Positions 15,446 to 24,282 of a stretch of DNA of 64,000 nucleotides are shown here, piece by piece; position 1 is the first letter of the stretch, and each line of letters begins with the position of its first letter. The translations under genes were made by a program, and so were the position numbers. The notes under the pieces are model-generated. The model was not told where the DNA came from, did no database searches, and saw only the letters and a program-made list of their open reading frames with translations. Source of the DNA: Streptomyces spororaveus (GTDB taxonomy: Bacteria > Actinomycetota > Actinomycetes > Streptomycetales > Streptomycetaceae); the NCBI RefSeq assembly GCF_016755875.1, contig NZ_BNED01000005.1, positions 1,054,001 through 1,118,000 of the forward strand, written 5' to 3'.

Positions 15446-16210
15446 TTGTCCACGGAATACCCGGTGCGGGCCGCAGCCAAGGCCCGCACGCTGACCGAAC
15501 TGGAGACGCGGCTGGTGCGGTGCCGCGCCTGCCCACGCCTCGTGGCGTGGCGTGAGGAGACCGCCCTCGCCAAACGTCCCGCGTTCGCTGATTGGGAATA
15601 CTGGGGGCGGCCGGTACCCGGGTTCGGGCCCGCGGACGCCGCCATGATGATCACAGGACTCGCGCCCGCCGCACACGGCGCGAATCGGACGGGCCGGATG
15701 TTCACCGGCGATCGGGCGGGCGACCTTCTGTACGCGACGCTGTATGACCTCGGGCTGGCCTCCCAGGCAACGGCCACGGGCCTGGATGACGGGCTGGAAC
15801 TGTACGGGGTCAGGGTCACCGCACCCGTGCACTGCGCTCCGCCCGCCAATCGTCCCACGACCGGCGAGAGGGACACCTGCCGCGTGTGGCTGGTCCGGGA
15901 GGCACAGTTGATGCAACCGACCCTGCGCTCCGTCGTCGTGCTGGGCACCTTCGGCTGGCAGGCAGCCCTCTCGGCCCTGGAGGAGGCCGGCTGGAGCGTG
16001 CCCCCGCCGCGCCCGGCGTTCGGCCACGGCGTACGGACGACATTGACGCCGGCGGGCCCGACGGGCGCCGAGGTGACAGTGTTCGGCTGCTACCACGTGA
16101 GCCAGCGCAACGTGTTCACCGGCCGACTGACCCCAGCGATGCTGCGCCAGGTGCTCGCCGAGGCTGCGTACACGGCCGGCCTCCCCGTCGAACGACCGGG
16201 CCCAGGGTGA
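15446..16210 (+). CDS. uracil-DNA glycosylase, family 4/5 Fe-S type
   Basis: A 254-residue base-excision enzyme that removes uracil (and in family 5 also other deaminated bases) from DNA. The N-terminal cysteine pair RCRACPRLV begins the iron-sulfur ligand set. The active-site loop WGRPVPGFGPADAAMMITGL follows, then MFTGDRAGDLLY. The segment VHCAPPANRPTTGERDTC holds another cluster cysteine, and CYHVSQRNVFTGRLTPAML is the C-terminal DNA-binding loop, in UdgB-like form. The TTG at 15446 gives the full N-terminus, with GTG at 15464 as an alternative, and neither has a strong ribosome site. A relic of a second copy lies at 3.6 kb. Confidence 0.85.
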   Translation: MSTEYPVRAAAKARTLTELETRLVRCRACPRLVAWREETALAKRPAFADWEYWGRPVPGFGPADAAMMITGLAPAAHGANRTGRMFTGDRAGDLLYATLYDLGLASQATATGLDDGLELYGVRVTAPVHCAPPANRPTTGERDTCRVWLVREAQLMQPTLRSVVVLGTFGWQAALSALEEAGWSVPPPRPAFGHGVRTTLTPAGPTGAEVTVFGCYHVSQRNVFTGRLTPAMLRQVLAEAAYTAGLPVERPGPG

Positions 16211-16283
16211 CACCCTCCGGTACGACCGCCGAGACGTCCGGGAGTGGTGTGGCCATTGGACTCTCCTGCCCTGGTGGTCGGCC

Positions 16284-17189
16284 TCAGTCGTGCGCGACGA
16301 CGGCGACCGGAGAGATGGAGTGATGCATCAACGCGTGGGCGATGGGGCCGATGTGGCCGCCGAAGTCGGACCGGCGGATGCGTCGGCCGACGACGACGAG
16401 GGCGGCGTCGGTCGCCGCGTGGAGAATCTGGGCCGCGGCCTGACCGATCGGGGCACGTGGTTCGACATGTACGTCGGTGAACCTGTCACGCCACGGGCTC
16501 AGCATCTCGTCCAGGGTGGTGGTGATGGCGTGGGCCATCTCGCTCTGGATACCCGGGTTGAGCGCTGGTGAGTAGCTGAGAATCGGCGGCGGGGTCCATC
16601 CGTGGACGACGATGAGCGTCGTGTCACGGTGGGCGGCTTCCTCGAAGGCGAAGGCGAGGAGATTGTCGCAGGGCTGACGGATGTCCAGCCCTGCCACGAC
16701 GGGTCCGCTGGCGCGGCCGCCGTCGGGTGGCTTGCCCGTCCCATCGGCGGACCGCACCAGCACGACGGGGCGTTCGGTCTCGGCGATGGTCTCCGAGGCT
16801 ACGGATCCGACGATGAAGCCGGCGACGACGCCGAGCCCGCGCGAGCCGATGGCCAGCAGGTCGGAGTCCTTCGCTGCGCGGGCGAGGGCCAGGGAGGGCA
16901 ATCCGCCCACGCGACGTGTGGAGACCTCGAGGTCAGGGTGCTCGTGACGCAGCTCGTCGGCGGTGTCCCGCAGCAGGTTCTCCGCCCAGGCGCGCTGTGC
17001 CTCGGTGGTCGTGACGGGGAGCGGTGGATGTTCCAGCCATTCCTCGGCGTGGACCAGATCCAGGCGGGCGTGTCGGAGTTCGGCCTCGCCGGCGGCCCAG
17101 TGAGCGGCTGCCGTGCTTTCCGGTGTCCCGTCAAGACCTACAGTCACCTGGTTCTTCATGGTGTGCATCTCGTTTGGAGTGCGGGTCAT
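16284..17189 (-). CDS. universal stress protein, tandem UspA domains
   Basis: A 301-residue protein with two UspA domains. The first runs from VTVGLDGTPESTAAAHWAAG to the nucleotide loop IGSRGLGVVAGFIVGSVA and RPVVLVRS. The second runs from PVVAGLDIRQPCDNLLAFAF to VVGRRIRRSDFGGHIGPIAH and SPVAVVAHD. The first domain keeps a GxxGxxx(9)GS ATP-binding motif, while the second has lost its glycines, so only one site probably binds nucleotide. ATG at 17189 has GGAGGAG nine bases upstream and is preferred over the downstream methionines. It sits beside the phosphatase relic, mirroring the intact phosphatase-USP pair at 9-11 kb. Confidence 0.9.
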   Translation of the reverse strand: MTRTPNEMHTMKNQVTVGLDGTPESTAAAHWAAGEAELRHARLDLVHAEEWLEHPPLPVTTTEAQRAWAENLLRDTADELRHEHPDLEVSTRRVGGLPSLALARAAKDSDLLAIGSRGLGVVAGFIVGSVASETIAETERPVVLVRSADGTGKPPDGGRASGPVVAGLDIRQPCDNLLAFAFEEAAHRDTTLIVVHGWTPPPILSYSPALNPGIQSEMAHAITTTLDEMLSPWRDRFTDVHVEPRAPIGQAAAQILHAATDAALVVVGRRIRRSDFGGHIGPIAHALMHHSISPVAVVAHD

Positions 17190-17215
17190 GCTGACGGACT
17201 CCTCCGTGTTGCGGT

Positions 17216-17287
17216 GTCGGGTGTGACGAGTGGCATGTCGTCCTGCTCGTAGGTGAGCCGGTCGATGACGTCCACGACGCCGTCGAC
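17216..17287 (-). pseudogene. possible BON/CBS-protein C-terminal fragment
   Basis: Twenty-four codons reading VDGVVDVIDRLTYEQDD and onward to a proline-rich tail and stop resemble the end of the CBS-BON proteins common in actinobacterial stress islands. The fragment is fused in frame to the phosphatase relic, which shows a deletion junction. Short length makes the identification tentative. Confidence 0.35.
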
Positions 17288-17289
17288 GC

Positions 17290-17640
17290 CGTACGACGAA
17301 GGCAGGGGCCGGTACATCGGAACTGCAGTGATGACGATCCCACCGTGTAGGCAGTCGGTCGCATGTCGCACCGTGCCGACCACCGCCGGGAACGCGGGAA
17401 GCAGGATCAGCAGGGGATCAGCCGCACCGTGCGGTCATCAATCGTCAACTCCAGCAGCACGACCGGTACGGTCGCCGCGACCACGTAGGCCATCGGGGCT
17501 TTGACGCCACCTCTAGGGATGGCTCGACCCCGCTCCCATCGCGCGACGTCACGGCGCGTCGGGCGCACGGGCCGCCACACGCCGACGAATCACCTATCCA
17601 GGCTCCTCCGCTCGAGGCAGCGCCGCAAGCGACGGGCTTC
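17290..17640 (-). pseudogene. SpoIIE phosphatase relic (membrane region only)
   Basis: DNA here is clearly similar to the membrane-domain part of the intact SpoIIE phosphatase gene (about 10528-10880). Long shared runs include GGGAACGCGGGAAGCAGGAT and CAGCAGCACGACCGGTACGG, and the similarity reaches past the GTG start into the upstream region. The copy has small deletions that break the frame, and the catalytic phosphatase domain is entirely absent. It lies just upstream of a USP gene on the same strand, as in the intact operon. Confidence 0.8.
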
Positions 17641-17950
17641 GCCCGGTGTGCGGCCACGGGCACGGTCGAGCCGGCCGGGTACGTCGCCAGGCGGTGTCCC
17701 GCTGCCCGATCGTCTTGCTGCATTGCCCGGCACGGGGGATGTGGTGCCCGCCCCGCAAGAGCGTCGGGTCGTATGCGGAGGTATCCGGGGCGACTATCGA
17801 AGGGAGAGACGTAGTTCTCGCCCAGGCTGTGACGCGGCCGGCGCGGGCCAGCACCGGCGCAGCCCTCCACGCCGGGCGAGTAGGTGCGCGGGGCCGAAGA
17901 ATCCTGGGGCAGCGGCCATCGTGCCAAGACCATGGGGAGAGGCAGCGAAG

Positions 17951-18439
17951 ATGTCAGTCACCGAGCTCTATCTCGCGAACAATCGGGCCTATGCCTCTCG
18001 GCACACCGGCCCGCTTCCGATGGAACCCTCCCAGCGTGTCGCTGTGGTTGCCTGCATGGACGCGCGGCAAGACATCTACGCGGTCCTGGGTCTGGAGGAG
18101 GGCGAAGCGAGTGTGATTCGCAACGCGGGGGGAGTGATCACTGAAGACGTCATCCGGTCGCTGGCGGTGAGCCAGCAGTTGCTGGGAACGGACGAGATCA
18201 TGCTCATCCACCACACTGACTGTCGGATGCTGACGTACCCCGGCTATCGGCTCAAGGAGCCGATCCTCAGTGAGTCGGGTATGCGGCCCCTCTGGCCGGA
18301 AGATTCCTTTCACGACGTGGAGGTCGACGTACGATGGTCCATCAGCCGCGTCAAGGCGAGCCCCTACCTTCCCCACCGCGAATCCGTACGCGGTTTCGTG
18401 CTCGACATCGCCACAGGACTGCTTGAAGAAGTGACATAG
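17951..18439 (+). CDS. beta-class carbonic anhydrase-like protein
   Basis: A 162-residue beta-carbonic anhydrase, interconverting CO2 and bicarbonate with a zinc ion. The zinc/catalytic motif VVACMDARQDI supplies the first cysteine and the Asp-Arg dyad. HHTDCRM supplies the histidine and second cysteine. SVIRNAGGVITEDVIRSLAV is the conserved helix between them. Its length matches the short actinobacterial subgroup. GGGGAGAGG lies about ten bases before ATG 17951. It stands alone between decayed DNA and a convergent reductase pseudogene. Confidence 0.88.
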   Translation: MSVTELYLANNRAYASRHTGPLPMEPSQRVAVVACMDARQDIYAVLGLEEGEASVIRNAGGVITEDVIRSLAVSQQLLGTDEIMLIHHTDCRMLTYPGYRLKEPILSESGMRPLWPEDSFHDVEVDVRWSISRVKASPYLPHRESVRGFVLDIATGLLEEVT

Positions 18440-18526
18440 CACGCCGTCGGGAAGTCGCCGGGCATTGCCTGATGTGACGATGCGGATCGGGGTTCCGAAC
18501 TGATGCGGAAGGCCCCTCGCGGACCT

Positions 18527-19777
18527 TCAGCCTGTCGCGTCGGGGTGGTTGAGGAGTTGTGTCAGCGGAACGTCCACATCGGCGAGTTCACTTGCGTCGA
18601 CTGCTTGGCCGGATGTGACGAGAGCGCGGATCGGGTCGGTGACGTCCCAGACGTTGACGTTCATGCCGGCGAGGACCCTGCCGCCGGAGAGCCAGAACGC
18701 GATGAACTCGCGGGTGTCCCTGCGGCCGCGGAAGACGACCTGGTCGTAGCCGCCTGGTTCGACGTAGCCGGTGTACTCCATGCCCAGGTCGTACTGGTCG
18801 GTGAAGAATTACGGAACGCGGTCGTAGGCCGCGTCCCGGCCGAGCATCGCCTTCGCCGCGACCTGCGGCTGGTTGACGGCGTTGGCCCAGTGCTCGACAC
18901 GGATGTGCTTGCCCAGGAGCGGGTGGAAGGCGTTGGCGACGTCGCCTGCGGCGTAGATGTCCGGGTGTGAGGTGCGCAGGTGGGCGTCGACGCGGATGCC
19001 GTTGTCGACCTCCAGGCCGGCGGCGTCCGCGAGCTGGGTGTTGGGGGTGATACCGACTCCGACGATGACCGCGTCGGCAGTGATGCGGCTGCCGTCGGCC
19101 AGCAGCACGCCGGTCGCCCGGCCGTCGGCGCCGGTGATCTCGGCGACCTGGACACCGAAGCGCAGGTCCACCCCGTGATCGGTGTGCAGGTCGGCGAAGA
19201 CCTGGGCCACCTCGCGGCCCAGCACGCGCAGCAGCGGCAGCTCCGCCATCTCCAGCACCGTGACCTCCACCCCGGCCGCGCGGGCGGCGGCCGCGGTCTC
19301 CAGACCGATCCAGCCGGCGCCGATCACCACGATGCGGGATGCGGACTCGAAAGCTTGCTTGAGGCGGTCGCTGTCGGCGAGCCGGCGCAGGTAGAGCACT
19401 CCGTCGAGGTCGGCTCCGGGCACCGTCAGGCGACGCGGTGAGGACCCCGTGGTCAGAAGCAACTTTCCGTAGCCGATGCGGCTGCCGTCAGCGAGCGTCA
19501 CCTCGTGTCCGGCCGGGTCGACCGCGGTGACGGTGGTGCCCAGGCGTAGATCGATGTCGTGCTCGGCGTACCACTGGGGAGGGTGGACGTAGACGGTGTC
19601 ACGCTCGTCCTTGCCCAGCAGATAGCCCTTCGACAGCGGCGGCCTTTCGTAGGGGCGCTCGTTTTCGTCTCCGAGCAGCACGACGGGGCCGTCGAAGCCC
19701 TCTTCGCGGAGGGTCTGTGCTGCCTTCGCACCGGCCAGGCTGGCTCCGACGATCACGAATGCGTTGTTCGCGGCCAT
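18527..19777 (-). pseudogene. ferredoxin reductase-like FAD/NAD(P) oxidoreductase with in-frame stop
   Basis: A 416-codon gene of the rubredoxin/ferredoxin reductase group (BphA4-like), which moves electrons from NAD(P)H to a ferredoxin or similar carrier. FAD binding is at VIVGASLAGAKAAQTLREEG, NAD binding at IVVIGAGWIGLETAAAARA, and the second FAD contact at DIYAAGDVANAF. After AAYDRVP a TAA at 18811-18809 stops translation, and the same frame resumes at FFTDQYDLGMEYTGYVEPGG and continues to the natural end at 18527. The family has tyrosine there, so one base change (TAC to TAA) explains it. The truncated 322-residue product lacks the C-terminal dimerisation domain. ATG 19777 has GGAGAG upstream. 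Confidence 0.85.
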
Positions 19778-19966
19778 GTTCTCTCCTCTGCTGCGTTGGC
19801 TCGGCCCGCGGGCGGGTGGTGATCCGCACCCTGCCCTCGTCGCACGTGGCCAGGCCATCGTCGTCGATAGCCCTGCGCTGTCAGCGGTTGATGTGTTCCC
19901 CGGTGTGTCTGCCGATCGGTTGTCGCCGGTGACTGCCGGTGCTGGGACCGTTCGTCGACGGCCGTG

Positions 19967-21082
19967 TCAGGCGGCGGTGCGTGTCGCGTGCAGTTCGGCG
20001 TCCAGTTGCTCGAACAGTTCATTGCCGGAGGCGGTGAACTTGGCGATGCCCTCATCCTCCAGCACACGCACCACGTCGTCGTAGGACACTCCGACCGTCT
20101 CCAGGTCGTTGAGTACCTGCTGGGATGCCTCATAGGTGCCGTGGATGGTGTCGCCCTGGATGTGGCCGTGGTCGGCGACCGCGCGCAGGGTCTGCTCGGG
20201 CATGGTGTTGACCACCCAGGGCGCCACCAGTTCGTCGACGTAGCGGGTGTCGGCGTAGGCGGGGTCCTTCACCCCGGTGGAGGCCCACAGCGGGCGCTGG
20301 GGGCGCATCCCAGCCGCGGCGAGCGCCTGCCACTCCTGGGAGGCGGCAGCCTGCTCGAAGTGCTGGTAGGCCAGGCGCGCGTTGGCGATCGCGGCCCGCC
20401 CGCGCAGGGCCAGTGCAGCCGGTGTGCCGATCTTGTCCAGTCGGCTGTCGATTTCGGTGTCCACCCGGCTGACGAAGAAGGAGGCCACCGATGCGATGGA
20501 CGCCAGGTCACGACCCGCCGCATGGGCCTGACCCATGCCGTCGAGGAAGGCGCGGAGGACTTGGTCGTAGCGGTCGAGGGAGAAGATCAGTGTGACGTTG
20601 ATGCTGATGCCTTCGGCGAGCGCTGTGCTGATCGCCTCCAGGCTGGGCTGGGTGGCGGGGATCTTCACGAACAGGTTCGGCCGGTCCACCAGCCACCACA
20701 GGGCCCGTGCCTCGGCGATTGTCGCCGCCGTGTCGTGGGCGACGCGCGGGTCCACTTCGAGCGATACCCTTCCGTCCACGCCGCCGCTGGCCTCGTACAC
20801 CGGTCGCAGGACGTCGCAGGCCCAGCGCACATCGAACGCCGTCAGCAGCCGGACGGCCTCCTCCACGCGCACCCCGCGCCGGGCCAGATCTCCGACCTGC
20901 TCGTCGTAGCGGGCACCCGAGCGGATCGCCTTGGCGAAGATCGTCGGATTGCTGGTAATACCCACCACCTGCTGCTCCCGCACCAAGTCGGCCAGCCCGC
21001 CACCGGCGAGCCGCTCCCGGCTCAGATCATCCAGCCAGACCGCCACGCCTTCAGCGGACAGCCGGTCCAGGTTCTCACTCAT
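19967..21082 (-). CDS. tal: transaldolase
   Basis: A 371-residue transaldolase of the non-oxidative pentose phosphate pathway, transferring dihydroxyacetone from sedoheptulose 7-phosphate to glyceraldehyde 3-phosphate. [13 protein letters not shown] is the N-terminal family signature, and the Schiff-base lysine lies in [16 protein letters not shown]. Further conserved segments are [20 protein letters not shown] and [25 protein letters not shown] precedes ATG 21082, which overlaps the stop of the upstream regulator gene as ATGA. The two are therefore coupled, and the regulator probably senses a signal relevant to carbon or redox balance (inference). Confidence 0.93.
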   Translation of the reverse strand: MSENLDRLSAEGVAVWLDDLSRERLAGGGLADLVREQQVVGITSNPTIFAKAIRSGARYDEQVGDLARRGVRVEEAVRLLTAFDVRWACDVLRPVYEASGGVDGRVSLEVDPRVAHDTAATIAEARALWWLVDRPNLFVKIPATQPSLEAISTALAEGISINVTLIFSLDRYDQVLRAFLDGMGQAHAAGRDLASIASVASFFVSRVDTEIDSRLDKIGTPAALALRGRAAIANARLAYQHFEQAAASQEWQALAAAGMRPQRPLWASTGVKDPAYADTRYVDELVAPWVVNTMPEQTLRAVADHGHIQGDTIHGTYEASQQVLNDLETVGVSYDDVVRVLEDEGIAKFTASGNELFEQLDAELHATRTAA

Positions 21083-21927
21083 GATCTTCTCCTTCGCGTC
21101 GTCTCGCGAGATGCCGGCCACGTACCGCCCGGCTCCCCTGCGGACCGAGCACAGACCTCCTTCACACACGCCCCATTGGCAGGGCCAGGCACGCTCGCAC
21201 CGCTAGCTGCGGCGCGAAGTTCCACACAGCACCGGCCCGGGTAAGGGGCGAGGACCGCGGCAATCCCAGATGCCTGAAGGCCGGTGAGGAAACCGCCGAG
21301 GAAGGCATGGTTGATTGAGCACACCAGGTCGGGCGATCGGGCGGCCAGCGGGTGGAAGGGGCAGTTCAGCAGCCGCACCTCGGTCGGAGCCTGCCGGTCG
21401 GGCTCGAAGCCGTGCTCCTCCAACACGGATTCCGAAAGCGTGAGAGAACGCTCGGGGCCCAGACGGCCGGGACGGCTGCTGGCGCGTGTCGCAGCCCCGA
21501 GCGCCTCACCGCGGTGGCGGGCCGTGCGCAATGCAGCGGACTGCGCGTCCTCGCCCGGCTGCTGGCCGAGGACCGCGTCGATGAGGATCTCCGCCAAGAG
21601 GTCGGGGCGGCGCTCGGGGATGGAGATGCGGATGTCGGTGTCCGCCGGCTCGTACACCTTGGGCTTGCGGCCCACCCTGCGGATGCCGCCCGGGTGGTCG
21701 TATCGGGATGTCAGCAGCCCGGCCGCGGCCAGTTTGTCGAGGTGGAAGGCGGCCAGCTTGGCCGAGATACCGGCATCGGCGGCGGCCTCCTCGCGCGTCA
21801 CCGGCCGGTGGGCGCGCCGTATGAAGCCATACAGCCTGCGGCGTACCTCGTCCCCGAGCACCGAGACCGCTTCCACTCCCGAAACGGTGTGGGCCTGAGG
21901 AGGAGCCGGGGTCGGGTCAGGGGTCAT
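21079..21927 (-). CDS. helix-turn-helix regulator with cysteine-rich C-terminus (SufR/ArsR-like)
   Basis: A 282-residue transcription factor. An N-terminal winged helix ([16 protein letters not shown], then [20 protein letters not shown]) resembles ArsR/SufR-type regulators. The C-terminal half carries cysteines and histidines in [20 protein letters not shown] and [11 protein letters not shown], an arrangement seen in regulators that hold an iron-sulfur cluster or metal. It overlaps the transaldolase gene by ATGA, so it controls or is co-made with that enzyme. The divergent intergenic region toward the DUF2231 gene has repeated CCAAT/ATTGG half-sites. Cluster binding is inferred, not shown. 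Confidence 0.75.
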   Translation of the reverse strand: MTPDPTPAPPQAHTVSGVEAVSVLGDEVRRRLYGFIRRAHRPVTREEAAADAGISAKLAAFHLDKLAAAGLLTSRYDHPGGIRRVGRKPKVYEPADTDIRISIPERRPDLLAEILIDAVLGQQPGEDAQSAALRTARHRGEALGAATRASSRPGRLGPERSLTLSESVLEEHGFEPDRQAPTEVRLLNCPFHPLAARSPDLVCSINHAFLGGFLTGLQASGIAAVLAPYPGRCCVELRAAASGASVPGPANGACVKEVCARSAGEPGGTWPASRETTRRRRS

Positions 21928-21942
21928 ACATCAACGATAACT

Positions 21943-22028
21943 CCAATCCACGTGCCCGTAACCGAGCAGCTTCATATCCCCCGCCTGGCGGATTGGCCCC
22001 TTCCGCGAATACATCCAATACTGATTGG
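21943..22028. promoter_or_regulatory. candidate operator with CCAAT/ATTGG repeats
   Basis: Between the divergent regulator and DUF2231 genes lie CCAATCC (21943-21949), its complement GGATTGG (21990-21996) and the palindrome CCAATACTGATTGG (22015-22028). Repeated inverted half-sites in a divergent promoter next to a regulator gene suggest an autoregulated operator. This is pattern-based inference. Confidence 0.35.
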
Positions 22029-22055
22029 TGCAATCTTCTGGAGGAGGATCCTGTC

Positions 22056-22595
22056 ATGCCGAGCGAACCGCACCAGCAGGCGAAACAGCCGGTCAGCGCC
22101 GCCCTCGCCGGTCCGTACGGGCATCCGTTCCATCCGATCCTGGTCACCGTGCCGATCGGCGCGTGGGTGGGCAGCCTCGTCTTCGACATCGCCTCCCACC
22201 TCGTGGACGATCCCGACTTCCTCGCCCGCGGGGCGATGTGGCTGATCGCCGTGGGCGTGATCGGAGCGCTGGCTGCCGCGCTGGTCGGCCTCCTGGATCT
22301 GTTCGCCATCCCCACCGGCACGCGCGCCTTTCGTACCGGTCTCATCCACATGACGCTGAACCTGCTGGTGACCGCGTCATACGCAGGCAGCTTCCTGTGG
22401 CGTCACGCCGGGGACGGGCCGTCCGGCAGCGTCGGGGCGGGGCAGCTCGTAGTGAACGCCGTGACCTTGGCCGTGCTCGGCGTCTCGGGGTTTTTGGGCG
22501 GCAAGCTCGCCTACCGCTATGGCGTCCGCGTCGCCGACGAAGCGACGCAGGCCGAGGGCTTCCTTCCGTCCCGCCGGAACTCAGCCCGCCCCTGA
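22056..22595 (+). CDS. DUF2231 membrane protein
   Basis: A 179-residue inner-membrane protein of the DUF2231 group. The family opening GHPFHPILVTVPIGAWVGSL is followed by four hydrophobic segments, including AMWLIAVGVIGALAAALVGL and a C-terminal VTLAVLGVSGFLGGKLAYRYG. Some relatives are annotated as possible redox or heme-associated membrane proteins, but function is unproven. ATG 22056 is preceded by GGAGGAGG at good spacing. It is transcribed divergently from the HTH regulator and may be its target. Confidence 0.82.
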   Translation: MPSEPHQQAKQPVSAALAGPYGHPFHPILVTVPIGAWVGSLVFDIASHLVDDPDFLARGAMWLIAVGVIGALAAALVGLLDLFAIPTGTRAFRTGLIHMTLNLLVTASYAGSFLWRHAGDGPSGSVGAGQLVVNAVTLAVLGVSGFLGGKLAYRYGVRVADEATQAEGFLPSRRNSARP

Positions 22596-22751
22596 CCCGC
22601 AGCGAGCGCATTCGCACTACATATTCACCGCTACCGCTCAGGGAGTTCCCATGGACATGGCCGCACTAAGGCGCTCACGACTCCAGCGTCCGCTCACGGA
22701 CGACATCGGGGTGGGGGTCTTGAGCAGCGGCGCCATACGTCCTGGGCTGCA

Positions 22752-23686
22752 TTGCCTTGGAGGAGCACGGCCCTTGTTGAGGCCAACGACGGCGACCGGT
22801 ACCTGTGCACCGCCTCCCCGACCGGCCAGCTCACCGCAGCCCCGACCGACCTGTTCCGCTCGCACGCGGCCGCCGAGGCCGAACGCCTCGGACGGGAGCG
22901 CCGCCGAGTCTCCCGCCCCATGACGCCTTCGCCGTCGGCGCTGCCCTGGAAGTCCTCGACGCGCTCGATCAGATGTACCAGCCGCAGTTGTGCGTGCTGA
23001 TGCCCGACCATGCGTATGGTCGCCGACCAGCTGCTGCTCGGCTCGCCGGCACGAAGGCCCCTCCTCCCGCAACGGCTTGACGTCACCACCAAGCTGGCCG
23101 GCCTGCTCGCCGCACCGATGCGCCTGATCGTCGTGGGCGAGTCCAGGCGGCTGACCGGCGACTGCAACGAGCTGCTGAGCCACTCCACGACCACCCCAAG
23201 ACCCGCTACGCCCTGCGCTACGTCGGCGGCGGCTGAGAGTCCTTCGAACGGATCGCCGCCAAGCTCGACGACAACCCCAACCGGGTCAACTACGCAACGC
23301 GACGTCGGGCCATGGTCGGCTGGCGGATGCCGACGTCCGATTGGCCCGAGCTGTGCAATGGTATTCCCAAGCTCGGCCGCCTGGCCCGGCAGGAGCCGGC
23401 CCTCGGCGCGGTCCTCGTCTGGGCCGAGGTCACCCAGTCCGAGCCTCTCAACTGCCCTCTTCTTGCCACGACGGTGCTTGCCGGCCAGGACAGGAAGCTG
23501 TTGGTCGACCAGGTAGGCCAGTTCCTCACCCCGACCAACCAGAAGGCCGGGCGCCTCAAGCTCCGCCGCCGGCTCGAGCTCTACGCCGCCCGTCTCGCCG
23601 CGCGATGTGACGCCGCACCTCGCGGCACTTTCGGGCCGGGCACTTCGGCGGTTTCGGCTGTTTGGAGCACAATCGGCGCGGTATGA
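22752..23686 (+). mobile_element. degenerate transposon relic (TniA/TniB-like fragments)
   Basis: No intact gene. One frame gives VEANDGDRYLCTASPTGQ with a following AAAEAERLGRERRRV, like the tail of a TniA/Mu-type DDE transposase. Other frames give KLAGLLAAPMRLIVVGESRR with LTGDCNELL, like the Walker B region of a TniB-type AAA ATPase. A third piece, ESFERIAAKLDDNPNRVNYA followed by RRRAMVGWRMPTSDWPEL, comes from a gene I cannot name and is separated by a TGA stop near 23235. Several frameshifts are needed to join the pieces. Assignment to the Tn5053-like class is tentative. Confidence 0.45.
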
Positions 23687-23794
23687 GAAGCGGCGGATGC
23701 CGACCCGTGCGGGTGATCGGGTGGATGCCAGGCGAGGGTCGGGCTTATCTGTGGGGCTTGCCGGAAGCAGGCCCCCGAGCAGTGGACAACACGC

Positions 23795-24268
23795 CTAACG
23801 GGTCGGCGTGGAAGCCGCGTCGGTGATGCGGGTGCGTGCCGCGTCCACCATGTCCCACTGCTCCGGGGCGAGGATTGCCAGTGTCGCCGGGAACACCCCG
23901 TCCTGTTCCTTGAGGATGTGCTCACGTAGCAGGGCGAGTGCCTCCATCAGCCGACTGGGCCAGCCCGGATCGGCCGGGACGCCGTCGGCGGCCTCGCCCA
24001 GGACCTTCTCGATGCGTCGGTGTTCGTCCTCCAACGCGGCGATCTGCTCGGGGAACTCGTCCGACATCGCGGGGAAGAGGCCGTGTTCCTCCACCTGGGT
24101 GTGCGGGAGGAGAATCGCAGTGATCAGGCGTGCCACCCGGGCCATCTCCGCGGCATCGGCGCCGTGGTGGGCAGCACGCACGACGCTGATCAGATCGACC
24201 ACGCTGTCGTGCTCGGCGGTCAGTTCGGCGATGGCCTTGATCGACTGGCAACCACAGTACTCACACAT
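23795..24268 (-). CDS. hemerythrin HHE-domain protein
   Basis: A 157-residue hemerythrin-like protein, a four-helix bundle with a di-iron site that can bind O2 or react with NO. Iron-ligand candidates lie in TAEHDSVVDLI, LLPHTQVEEHGLFPAM, EDEHRRIEKVL and REHILKEQDGVFPATL. A cysteine-rich N-terminus MCEYCGCQ is characteristic of a Streptomyces subgroup and could bind a second metal. ATG 24268 lies 14 bases after the narK stop, so the two are cotranscribed. Linkage to nitrate transport suggests protection against, or sensing of, NO or oxygen during nitrate respiration (inference). Confidence 0.87.
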   Translation of the reverse strand: MCEYCGCQSIKAIAELTAEHDSVVDLISVVRAAHHGADAAEMARVARLITAILLPHTQVEEHGLFPAMSDEFPEQIAALEDEHRRIEKVLGEAADGVPADPGWPSRLMEALALLREHILKEQDGVFPATLAILAPEQWDMVDAARTRITDAASTPTR

Positions 24269-24282
24269 GGGGATCCCTTTGC

